From NCBI RefSeq assembly GCF_005405425.1, contig NZ_BJEA01000014.1, positions 33,042-97,041 on the forward strand: a stretch of DNA of 64,000 nt, written 5' to 3'. The translations under genes and the position numbers were made by a program. This DNA is from Lactiplantibacillus modestisalitolerans. GTDB taxonomy: Bacteria > Bacillota > Bacilli > Lactobacillales > Lactobacillaceae. The notes under the pieces are model-generated. The model saw only the letters and a list, made by a program, of their open reading frames with translations, was not told the origin of the DNA and searched no databases. Shown in pieces: positions 1-7,054 of the stretch. Within the stretch, counting starts at the first letter, position 1. Each line of letters opens with the position of its first letter.

Positions 1-1
1 G

Positions 2-220
2 ACCGCGTTACGCGCCCTGGGGCACCGGTTAAACGTTAGCCCGGCGGAAATGTTGGCATTTGGGGACGGAACCAACGACCTCGAAATGTTGCACGCGGTT
101 AAGAACGCGGTTGCCGTTCATAATGCGCCGAAAAACGTTCAAGCCAACGCCGCGACCGTCACCGGTACCAACAATGACGGGGGCGTTTTGCGCTATTTGG
201 AACAACATTTTCTAGCTTAG
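2..220 (+). CDS. HAD-superfamily hydrolase (Cof type), C-terminal end only
   Basis: The window opens inside this gene; 72 codons and the TAG stop are visible. The frame contains GDGTNDLEML, the motif IV loop of Cof-type HAD phosphatases, whose aspartates bind the catalytic magnesium. It is followed by the usual family ending, where a residue run about alternating helix positions (HAVKNAVAVHNAP, then a DGG/V turn and a short C-terminal helix) matches Cof proteins. The family dephosphorylates sugar phosphates, FMN or pyridoxal phosphate; substrate cannot be told from this end. It lies 165 bp ahead of the ABC-F gene on the same strand, with a promoter-like sequence between, so it is probably a separate transcription unit. 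The identification as HAD is sound; the start is outside the window. Confidence 0.85.
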   Translation, partial: TALRALGHRLNVSPAEMLAFGDGTNDLEMLHAVKNAVAVHNAPKNVQANAATVTGTNNDGGVLRYLEQHFLA

Positions 221-255
221 AATTGGCCGATTTTCTGAAAGGGCCGTGGTTTTGA

Positions 256-285
256 TTGCAATTCACCGACGCCGCATGCTAGAAT
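256..285 (+). promoter_or_regulatory. Putative promoter of the ABC-F leader
   Basis: TTGCAA (256-261) and TAGAAT (280-285) are separated by 18 bp. A start near 292 would place the hairpin at 310-340 inside the leader of the ABC-F mRNA rather than at the end of the upstream HAD gene only. Inference from consensus match. Confidence 0.45.
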
Positions 286-309
286 TCAGATATATGAGAA
301 ACGACACAG

Positions 310-340
310 GAGGCTGGGAGCGTGACTCCCGACCTCTTTT
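310..340 (+). terminator. Leader hairpin with T-tract (terminator or attenuator) before the ABC-F gene
   Basis: GAGG (310-313) and GGGAG (316-320) pair with CTCCC (326-330) and CCTC (333-336), with a CGTGA loop, followed by TTTT (337-340). It sits 45 nt before the ABC-F start. It can serve as the HAD gene terminator, but a promoter-like sequence precedes it and a well-placed Shine-Dalgarno (AGGAGG, 308-313) lies in its 5' arm, so an attenuator role is possible. Confidence 0.6.
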
Positions 341-402
341 ATTATCCGCGGAACAGCCGCTGGTCTGAAAAAGAGAGGTATATGAATGCTCACCGTAAAT
401 AA
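322..402 (+). CDS. Possible 26-codon leader peptide overlapping the ABC-F start
   Basis: A GTG at 322 follows a perfect AGGAGG (308-313) at 8-nt spacing. The frame stays open for 26 codons, ending in TAA at 400-402, which is 17 nt inside the downstream ABC-F gene in another frame. Translation would run through the hairpin at 310-340 and deliver ribosomes to the ABC-F start. ABC-F resistance genes are often controlled by leader-peptide attenuation (established for several ABC-F genes), but YbiT/YkpA-type members are not known resistance proteins. The peptide resembles nothing I recognise. An alternative ATG-started frame (294-368) lacks a good ribosome site. Confidence 0.4.
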   Translation: MTPDLFYYPRNSRWSEKERYMNAHRK

Positions 403-2008
403 TGTTAGTATGCAGTTCTCAACTCGCAAACTTTATGAAGATGTTAACCTAAAATTTACGCCGGGAAACTGCTACGGCGTTATTGGCGCGAACGGCGCCG
501 GTAAATCAACGTTCTTGAAAATTTTGGAAGGTCGGCTCCAGCCGACGACCGGGACAATTTCAATGGGCCCGAACGAACGGATGTCCAGTTTAAACCAAAA
601 CCACTTTGCCTTTGAAGACGAAGTCGTTTTACAAACGGTTATTCGGGGCCACCAGAAACTTTACGATATTATGGTGGAAAAAGACGCCCTATACGCAAAA
701 CCCGATTTTAGCGACGAAGATGGCATTCGCGCTGCGGAACTCGAAGGGGAGTTCGCGGAAATGGACGGCTGGAACGCTGAAGCGGAAGCTGACCAGTTAC
801 TACAAAACCTGGGAATCGGCGAAGAGTTGCAACAACTCAAAATGAGTGAACTGACCGAACCGCAAAAGGTGAAGGTGTTACTAGGGCAAGCCCTGTTTGG
901 GAACCCCGACGTCCTATTGTTAGACGAACCGACCAACGGGTTGGATGTTCAGTCCATCAGTTGGTTGGAAGATTTCTTAGCGGACTACGATAACACCGTC
1001 ATCGTGGTGTCCCATGACCGGCATTTCTTGAACCAGGTCTGCACGCACATGTGTGACGTGGACTTTGGTAAGATCACGCTGTTCGTTGGGAACTACGATT
1101 TCTGGATGGAATCGAGTGCCTTAGCAGCTAAGTTACAAGCTAACGCTAACGCGAAAAAGGCCGACCAAATCAAAGAGTTGCAAGAATTCGTGGCTCGTTT
1201 TAGTGCCAACGCTTCAAAATCGAAGCAGGCAACTTCACGGAAGAAGCAATTAGAAAAGATTACGCTGGACGATATCAAACCGTCTTCGCGGAAGTATCCG
1301 TTTATTAAGTTTACGCCGGAACGGGAAATTGGGAACGATTTGATCCGGGTTGAAAACGTCTCGAAAACCATCGAAGGCGTTAAGATTTTGGATAATATCA
1401 GTTTTACGTTGCGACCAAAGGAAAAGACGGCGCTAATTAGCCGCAACGACCTAGCAACGACGACGCTGATGCAAATTATCGCTGGAACCCTGGAACCGGA
1501 CACTGGTAGTGTGACTTGGGGCCAAACGACGTCGCGGACGTACCTGCCAAAGGATATTAATGAAGCCTACGTAGGTAGTGAATTACCAATCATTGATTGG
1601 TTACGTCAGTTTGCGTCGAAGGAGGAAAGTGACAACACCTTCCTCCGCGGTTTCCTCGGAAAAATGTTATTCTCTGGGACCGACGTTGAACGTCCGGTTA
1701 ACGTGCTTTCCGGGGGCGAAAAGGTTCGCGGGATGCTGTCCAAAATGATGCTTAGTCGGGCGAACGTGCTACTACTAGATGACCCGACGAACCATTTAGA
1801 TTTGGAATCCATTACGGCGTTGAACGATAGCTTAATTGATTTTCCAAGTGCGATCATTTTCACGTCCCATGACCATGAATTTATCCAAACGATTGCCAAC
1901 CACATCGTGGAAGTTAGTTCGAAGGGTGTGGTTGACCGGGCGGATACGACGTACGATGAATATTTAGCGCATGAGACGACTCAGCAACGGGTGACGACGC
2001 TGTATTAA
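386..2008 (+). CDS. ABC-F family ATPase, YkpA/YbiT-like
   Basis: A soluble twin-ATPase of 540 residues with no membrane segments; ABC-F proteins act on ribosomes near the E site, or protect them. NBD1 has an intact Walker A (34-42, GANGAGKST), a degenerate signature (LTEPQ, 156-160) and Walker B ending in LLLDEP (D180, E181). A linker rich in Lys and Ala follows (about 245-295). NBD2 has a degenerate Walker A (about 352-360, Lys replaced by Thr358), an intact signature LSGGE (441-445) and Walker B with Asp466 in place of the catalytic Glu. ATG 386 follows GAGAGG at 373-378. The overall length and linker fit the YkpA/YbiT subgroup rather than antibiotic-resistance ABC-Fs. The hairpin at 2077-2118 is its likely terminator. 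Confidence 0.9.
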   Translation: MLTVNNVSMQFSTRKLYEDVNLKFTPGNCYGVIGANGAGKSTFLKILEGRLQPTTGTISMGPNERMSSLNQNHFAFEDEVVLQTVIRGHQKLYDIMVEKDALYAKPDFSDEDGIRAAELEGEFAEMDGWNAEAEADQLLQNLGIGEELQQLKMSELTEPQKVKVLLGQALFGNPDVLLLDEPTNGLDVQSISWLEDFLADYDNTVIVVSHDRHFLNQVCTHMCDVDFGKITLFVGNYDFWMESSALAAKLQANANAKKADQIKELQEFVARFSANASKSKQATSRKKQLEKITLDDIKPSSRKYPFIKFTPEREIGNDLIRVENVSKTIEGVKILDNISFTLRPKEKTALISRNDLATTTLMQIIAGTLEPDTGSVTWGQTTSRTYLPKDINEAYVGSELPIIDWLRQFASKEESDNTFLRGFLGKMLFSGTDVERPVNVLSGGEKVRGMLSKMMLSRANVLLLDDPTNHLDLESITALNDSLIDFPSAIIFTSHDHEFIQTIANHIVEVSSKGVVDRADTTYDEYLAHETTQQRVTTLY

Positions 2009-2066
2009 TGTACTAGGATTACTGATAAAAAAGCCTAACACGGGCTACACTCGCTTGATATAAGCG

Positions 2067-2428
2067 GGTCTATGATATTTGGTGTTGATGGATAAAAGCC
2101 ATTAACACCAAATTTTTTGTTGCTAAAATAAGTAAGATTACGCTAAATTTAGTAGCAGTTCTGCGGAACCATCTTCATTATTTGAAACTTACTATAATAA
2201 TCCGTGGAACTCAGTATAAAAACTAGTTTAGCCAGTAGCGGGTGTAACCATGGCTCAACTGCGAAATTATTCTTGGTCGGAAGTGGGGTGCTTCCGACTT
2301 AGAATAAGGCTCGAATTTGAGATTGCGGGGTGGGCTTCCCCGTGAGCTCAAATCGATGCCCGCAGTGTTCCAGCCCACCGGTTACACCCGCTGCTGGCGA
2401 CAATGTCGGTGCCAATTAATACGGAGCC
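2067..2428 (+). repeat. Family 1 cloverleaf repeat, copy A
   Basis: A full-length element. It begins GGTCTATGATATTTGGTG (end repeat) and finishes in a sequence ending ACGGAGCC, the inverted partner. The structured core is 2232-2397: an 18-bp outer stem (CCAGTAGCGGGTGTAACC against its near-complement at 2380-2397), then TGGCT/AGCC and ACTGCG/CGCAGT, enclosing arm 1 (TATTCT stem topped by GTCGGAAG/CTTCCGAC) and arm 2 (TTTGAG/CTCAAA topped by GGGG/CCCC). Other copies: B 4185-4565 (minus), C 21565-21951, D 33334-33685 (minus), E 63771-64000; remnants F 17574-17651, G 45976-46119, H 56295 onwards. No ORF is conserved in it. Confidence 0.9.
2077..2118 (+). terminator. Terminator for the ABC-F gene, formed by the repeat end
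   Basis: ATTTGGTGTTGATGG pairs with CCATTAACACCAAAT across a 7-nt loop, followed by six T. It lies in the left end of repeat copy A, where a second inverted copy of the GGTGTT motif creates the hairpin; copies B-E lack this. Confidence 0.7.
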
Positions 2429-2447
2429 AAACCTATTCATCCCAATC

Positions 2448-2498
2448 AATCCCCCAAGTCTGGTATGATAAAAGCAGACTAGATTGGGGGATTTTTTG
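2448..2498 (+). promoter_or_regulatory. Hairpin overlapping a -10 box and the ribosome site of the CPBP gene
   Basis: AATCCCCCAA plus GTCTG pair with CAGAC and TTGGGGGATT, followed by a T-run that reaches 2 nt from the start codon. The loop contains TATGAT (2463-2468), a good -10 box. Transcripts starting here lack the 5' arm and expose the GGGGG ribosome site; read-through transcripts from upstream would fold it away or terminate. Seen directly as sequence; the regulatory reading is inference. Confidence 0.5.
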
Positions 2499-2499
2499 A

Positions 2500-3699
2500 A
2501 TGGCGCCAGAAATTGATCGACTTTTTCGAAGATGGTACCTCGGACAACTGCTGGTTTTATGGGGCTTTGCGGCACTCCAGCTTTTTACCGTTGAAAACGG
2601 GTTATACTTTCCGGCGGGCGGGATGGTGCTGCTAGTAACCGGCTTATTTGCATGGTGGCCCGCAGTGCAGGAACCGCAAGTGCGTTGGCGGCGGTTACGG
2701 CGTTTCAATGATTATTGGCAAACGATTTGGCAAATGATGCTGTTACCGCTATTACTGGCGAACATGGTAATGTGGGTGAGTCAGCACACGCAGCTGGATC
2801 AGCAGGGCCTGATTGCGATGGCCTTAGCTTACATGATCATCATGTTTGTGCCGGTCGCCTACGTGGTGCTGCGCAACGTTCAGTCCGTCGTGGGGCGAAT
2901 TGCGCTCCTGATTTCGGCCGTTTTTAGTGGGGTGGTCGGGGCCCATAGCACCTTTTTAATCGTCCCGCTCCCCGTTCCGGCCGTTTTCTCGATGGTCAGT
3001 GATGCCGGCATTTTGGGGGCGGTTGGCTTCGTGGTGACCGTTGGTATCCTGATGCAGGCCTGGAACTTTCGCTGGCCGTCATGGCGACTCAACCGGGCGG
3101 CAACGCCCGGACTGCTTAGCTTGATGGTTGCGGTTGGGGTCCTTTTTAGCCTCTGGAATGCTTTTAGTAACGGGGCCTCGTGGGCGACGACTTTCACCCA
3201 GTGGCACTTTCACTTGCGGGCGGCGACCTGGAAGATGATGCTCAGTGGCTTAGAACCAGGCATTGCCGAGGAATGGCTTTACCGCTTCGCGGTGTTAAGT
3301 TTGCTTCTAACCGCGTTCAAGCAATCCCGTTGGCGCATCGACCTCGCCGTTTGGATCAGTGGGAGCCTGTTTGGTTTGTGGCACGTGACCAACGTGCTAG
3401 CGGGGCAGGCCTGGTCCGCGACCGCTGAACAAATGCTGTTTGCCGCGGCGCTCGGTTGGTTTTTAGCCGTCGCTTACCTATATAGCGGCAGTTTGTTATT
3501 GCCAATTAGTATTCACGCGGTTTTAGATATTTTAAGTATGATGGCGTCGGGAACGCAGACGATGACGGCCCCCAACGCCTTTGAATGGCAAACGGTCCTG
3601 GTCACGGCGCTTTTATTTGGCGGGCTAACGCTCTTCTTCTTAACGGGTCAGCGCCGGCAAGCAATTCAAGCACGTTTACGTCAGCGGGAACCTCAGTAG
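2500..3699 (+). CDS. CPBP-family intramembrane metalloprotease (CAAX protease-like)
   Basis: A 399-residue polytopic membrane protein with about ten hydrophobic segments. The C-terminal third carries the three CPBP motifs in order: EExxxR (Glu257-Glu258 to Arg262), FxxxH (Phe291, His295) and HxxxD (His339, Asp343). In this family (Abi/CPBP, related to Rce1) these residues form the intramembrane active site; bacterial members process peptides or serve in bacteriocin self-immunity, but no bacteriocin gene is adjacent here. The N-terminal 230 residues form an extra membrane region longer than in minimal members. ATG 2500 is preceded by GGGGG in the arm of a hairpin. The gene stands alone between repeat copy A and an intergenic ncRNA candidate. 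Confidence 0.85.
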   Translation: MAPEIDRLFRRWYLGQLLVLWGFAALQLFTVENGLYFPAGGMVLLVTGLFAWWPAVQEPQVRWRRLRRFNDYWQTIWQMMLLPLLLANMVMWVSQHTQLDQQGLIAMALAYMIIMFVPVAYVVLRNVQSVVGRIALLISAVFSGVVGAHSTFLIVPLPVPAVFSMVSDAGILGAVGFVVTVGILMQAWNFRWPSWRLNRAATPGLLSLMVAVGVLFSLWNAFSNGASWATTFTQWHFHLRAATWKMMLSGLEPGIAEEWLYRFAVLSLLLTAFKQSRWRIDLAVWISGSLFGLWHVTNVLAGQAWSATAEQMLFAAALGWFLAVAYLYSGSLLLPISIHAVLDILSMMASGTQTMTAPNAFEWQTVLVTALLFGGLTLFFLTGQRRQAIQARLRQREPQ

Positions 3700-3904
3700 C
3701 TTTTAGAAAACAGACAAGCAACGGCTTTTTGACGATTTTGTTCGGATAAGTAGGCGGTGTTCGAATCATCAACGTCACTAACTAACGGTTTGGGTGATTT
3801 ATTAAACGCTGAAACTATCCAAAAAAGGGCTTAAAAGCCAGATTGTAACAGGTTTGTAATCTTCGTGTTATCTGCTTGCAACGCCAGCTCGTTATACTAA
3901 TCGC

Positions 3905-4150
3905 AGATACGTTAAAATACGTTGTTTTACATAAGCTTTACTAAATGGTTCATAGTTGGGAGCAAGATCGGTCGACTTTTTCAGGACATTTATCGTGGCT
4001 AGCGGTAAATGAAAAGTTGCTCAGTTGGGTGGACATTCATTTAGTAGGCACTGCAAACCTCTCGGGATGGGCTGGGTCCATGACGAGGCGCATATTCGCA
4101 AGTTGAACTTGCAGACCGATCATGACTAGTGTTGCGGCACTGGTCTTTTT
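3905..4150 (+). ncRNA. Candidate small RNA with its own terminator
   Basis: A non-coding stretch of about 245 nt follows a -10-like TATACT (3893-3898; -35 weak). It contains ACTAAATG pairing with CATTTAGT as a closing stem (about 3941 with 4034), an inner hairpin CATTTATCG/CGGTAAATG, a hairpin GCAAGTT/ AACTTGC, and an intrinsic terminator at 4124-4150. I do not recognise a known class: no T-box, tmRNA or RNase P landmarks. The rest of the 3700-3900 gap shows nothing else. Confidence 0.4.
4124..4150 (+). terminator. Intrinsic terminator
   Basis: GACTAGTG-TTGCGG-CACTGGTC followed by TTTTT. No coding sequence ends upstream within 400 bp, which supports a non-coding transcript. Confidence 0.75.
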
Positions 4151-4184
4151 GTTTGCAATCAAATTGTTTTGGGGTACATTGATA

Positions 4185-4565
4185 GGCGTTGTCTCAATTG
4201 GTGTTGAGATTGCCGCCAGCAGCGGGTGTCACCGGGTGGCGAAAACACTGCGGGCATCGATTTGAGCTGACTCAGAAAAACCACTGAGCAATCTCAAATT
4301 CGAGCCTTATTCTAAGCTGGAAGAAATCCACTTCCGGCCAAGAATAATTTCGCAGTTGAGCCATGGTTACCCCCGCTACTGGCTAGACTGGTTTTTAGAT
4401 TGAGTCTCACGGGTCACGCTAGTAAGTCTTAATTAATGAAACTGATTCCGTAGAACGGGTACTAAATTTAACGTAATCTTGCTTGCTATTTCGCTAATCA
4501 CAACGAACTGATTGAAAATTCAATTGGCAACCTTCTTAGCAGATCAACACCAAATATCATAGACC
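4185..4565 (-). repeat. Family 1 cloverleaf repeat, copy B
   Basis: Full-length copy in inverse orientation; core 4216-4383. Read on the minus strand, arm 2 has CTCAG/CTGAG where copies A and D have GGGG/CCCC, a whole-helix compensatory change. Arm 1 carries one mismatch (CTTCCAGC). The outer stem is CCAGTAGCGGGGGTAACC against GGTGACACCCGCTGCTGG. A T-run (4566-4573) directly follows its end. Confidence 0.9.
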
Positions 4566-4706
4566 CCTTTTTTTTATTATTTGGTGCTAACTAATCAGTC
4601 TTGGAGTTGTTCAGCTCAGGCTTTAGTGACGCACATCCAGGCGCAACGACCAGCAGCCATCCGCCGTCCCCGGGACAAATCGTTATCGCTCGTTAATAAA
4701 TTCAGT

Positions 4707-4712
4707 TATAAT
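4707..4712 (+). promoter_or_regulatory. -10 box of the GNAT gene
   Basis: TATAAT 18 bp after TTATCG, 32 bp before the TTG start, with AAGGGG (4730-4735) as the ribosome site at 8-nt spacing. It decides the TTG start, as no other start codon follows the ribosome site. Confidence 0.55.
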
Positions 4713-4743
4713 CGTTAAGTTAACTAGCAAAGGGGATGAGAAT

Positions 4744-5280
4744 TTGGCAAAATTTGAAACGGAACGCTTGGTATTGCGGCCCGTCAGTCCGGCCGACCAC
4801 GACGCGTTACGCACGTTGGTCTTTGATCCACAGGTTGTGGCTTACTTACGTTACCGGTTATTAAAGACGGAGGCCGATTTTGAGCAGGCGTTTACCGACC
4901 ATTTTTTGGCGGATGCCACGACGGTCTTTGCGCTTGAAACGAAGGCTGACCACCAATTCGTTGGCTTTTACGAATTCCACGTTACGGAGACGACCGGCAT
5001 TTTAACTTACGCACTGTTGCAGTCCGCGTGGGGGCACGGCTACGTTGCCGAGGCTGGTCGCGCCTTGATGGGGTACGCCTTCAATACGTTAGGCTTAACG
5101 CACTTGGAAGCCCACTACGCCCACTTGAACCCGAACTCGGGTCGGGTGATGGCTAAAATGGGAATGCGCGAAGCTGGCGAGTTGCACACCAAAACGTTGG
5201 ACAACGGCCAGGTCGTACACGTCATGAAGTACGTTTTGGATAAAGGGGACTGGAACCGCGCCCAGTCGCAATCCGCTTAG
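4744..5280 (+). CDS. GNAT-family N-acetyltransferase, RimJ/RimL type
   Basis: 178 residues covering a full GNAT fold. It opens with TERLVLRPVSPADHDAL, the classic start of RimJ/RimL-like acetyltransferases, and has the acetyl-CoA region WGHGYVAEAGRALMGYAF (about residues 98-115), followed by HLNPNSGRVMAKMGM, where Asn and Ser stabilise CoA in this subgroup. These enzymes move acetyl groups from acetyl-CoA to amino groups of ribosomal proteins, antibiotics or small molecules; the substrate is not predictable here. The start is a TTG at the right spacing from AAGGGG. It has its own promoter and a strong terminator, so it is monocistronic. Confidence 0.85.
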   Translation: MAKFETERLVLRPVSPADHDALRTLVFDPQVVAYLRYRLLKTEADFEQAFTDHFLADATTVFALETKADHQFVGFYEFHVTETTGILTYALLQSAWGHGYVAEAGRALMGYAFNTLGLTHLEAHYAHLNPNSGRVMAKMGMREAGELHTKTLDNGQVVHVMKYVLDKGDWNRAQSQSA

Positions 5281-5331
5281 CCCGCGTTTGAAAACCAGTT
5301 TAAAATTTACAATTTGCTTAAACGGCAGTTT

Positions 5332-5377
5332 AACGCCGGTGACGGTCACTTACAGGGTGATTCGTCGCCGGCGTTTT
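5332..5377 (+). terminator. Terminator of the GNAT gene
   Basis: AACGCCGGTGACG pairs with CGTCGCCGGCGTT (one internal mismatch), then TTTTT. Confidence 0.8.
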
Positions 5378-5467
5378 TGGGCTCTTTTTCAGAAAAAACC
5401 TTGGCAGATCCCCGTGCTTTAGTGTACCGTAAGTAATGGACGAATTATCTTAGAATAAGCTGGGGGA

Positions 5468-6979
5468 ATGATTGTGTCGAAGAAAGTCATCCTAATCGTG
5501 ACGATTGCCTTACTATTATCAAACGCCATGAACGGATTAGATAGTACGATTATTAGCACCGCCTTACCGGCCATTATCAGTGACTTGCACGGCTTACAAC
5601 TGATGGGCTGGATCGTGGCCGTCTTCTTACTTGGGGGCGCGGTGACCACCCCGCTATGGAGTAAACTTGGCGAGCGGATTGGTAATAAGCGGGCTTACCA
5701 AATTTCAACCTTCATTTTTGTGATTGGGGCGCTCCTTGAAGGGTTAGCGCCCAGCATGGTCTTCCTAATTGCCGCGCGAACGGTGATGGGAATTGGGAGT
5801 GGTGGCATGACCGCCATTCCGTACATTATTTACGCCGAGATTTATCAGGACCCGGTCAAACGGGGCAAGGTTTTCGGCTACGTGACGGCTAGTTTTAGTA
5901 CTGCCGCCATTATCGGCCCGCTCGTCGGTGGTTTCATCGTCGATCACTTCGGTTGGCACTGGGTGTTTTACATCAACGTCCCCATCGGATTAGCGTCGAT
6001 CATTGTAATTCAGTGGCTCTACCGGGCGCCGAAAGTTAAGCCGACCGCTAGTCGCGTTGACTATCTCGGCGCCATCTTGTTGAGTAGCGGCTTAGTCAGC
6101 TTGCTGGTCGGCATTGAAATGATTGGTCAACTTTCCGGGCTTGCGGTTGGCGCGATCTTTTTACTAGCCGTTGGGTTGTTAGCTGGTTTGGGGCTAGTCG
6201 AACGGCGCGCCGCCGACCCAATTATTCCGTTACGACTATTTAAAAACCGCTACCTACTGGCGGCCTTTGGCATGTTCTTTCTCATTTACGGCTTCTTTGT
6301 CGGTTTCAACGTCTACGTGCCAATGTGGGCGCAGGGCTTACTGGGCACGACCGCGGTCATTGGGGGCGTCACCCAGATTCCCGGTTCGGTGACCAACTTT
6401 TTGGGCGCCCAGTGGAGCGGTAATTTAGAACGGCGCTGGTCCACGCGGGCGGTCGTGATGATCGGCTTTGTTGGCATGCTGATTGCTGCGGGGCTACTCG
6501 TCGTTGCCGGTCCGCACACCAGCTACGGTGTCTTGCTGATTGCGAGTGCCTTTCAGGGGTGCGGAATCGGAATTTGCTTCACGGTCTTGCAAGTGAGTGT
6601 GCAGCAACAAGCCGACCGCCGCGACGTCCCAATCGCGACCTCGTTTAGCCTGTTGGTGCGGATGCTCGGGCAAACTTTCCTAGCTTCGGTTTACAGTATC
6701 GTCTTGAACCACGCGTTACTCACGGGGGTCCGGCACTCTGGGGGCCAAATCACCATGAATATGCTGAACGAACTCAGTGACGCAACCAGTGCCAAACAGT
6801 TGCCAATCAAGTTGTTGCCGGCGATGCGAACGATTCTCCATGGTGGCTTGCACCAGATTGTGGCAGTGGCGTTCTTGCTATTATTGCTTGGCCTGGCAAT
6901 TAACGTCTGGGGCTTCCGTGCGCCCCGGAAACGCACGCACCGAATACAGCGAGCCGGTTTGAAGCACGCCCATAATTAA
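5468..6979 (+). CDS. MFS efflux transporter, DHA2 (EmrB/QacA) family
   Basis: 503 residues with about 14 membrane segments, the size and topology of proton-driven DHA2 multidrug pumps. Motif C-like NGLDSTIISTALPAI in the first helix (residues about 18-35), motif A in the loop after helix 2 (LGERIGNKRAYQI, about 65-77) and the GIGSGGMTAIPYIIYAEI segment near 100-120 are typical. It exports hydrophobic or cationic compounds in exchange for protons. ATG 5468 follows GGGGG at 5462-5466. No regulator gene is adjacent, and the gap to the next gene (75 bp) lacks a terminator, so some read-through to the nuclease is possible. A second, unrelated DHA2 pump is at 46669-48153. Confidence 0.88.
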   Translation: MIVSKKVILIVTIALLLSNAMNGLDSTIISTALPAIISDLHGLQLMGWIVAVFLLGGAVTTPLWSKLGERIGNKRAYQISTFIFVIGALLEGLAPSMVFLIAARTVMGIGSGGMTAIPYIIYAEIYQDPVKRGKVFGYVTASFSTAAIIGPLVGGFIVDHFGWHWVFYINVPIGLASIIVIQWLYRAPKVKPTASRVDYLGAILLSSGLVSLLVGIEMIGQLSGLAVGAIFLLAVGLLAGLGLVERRAADPIIPLRLFKNRYLLAAFGMFFLIYGFFVGFNVYVPMWAQGLLGTTAVIGGVTQIPGSVTNFLGAQWSGNLERRWSTRAVVMIGFVGMLIAAGLLVVAGPHTSYGVLLIASAFQGCGIGICFTVLQVSVQQQADRRDVPIATSFSLLVRMLGQTFLASVYSIVLNHALLTGVRHSGGQITMNMLNELSDATSAKQLPIKLLPAMRTILHGGLHQIVAVAFLLLLLGLAINVWGFRAPRKRTHRIQRAGLKHAHN

Positions 6980-7054
6980 AGTAGCTTGAAAACATTTGTT
7001 CCCCTCTCGGAAATACGGTATGATAGGTAGGTAAGCTAAAGAGATGGGGAGAAA

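Noticed and set aside
3745..3790. GTTCGAATC resembling a tRNA T-arm
   Set aside because: No acceptor stem, anticodon arm or CCA around it.
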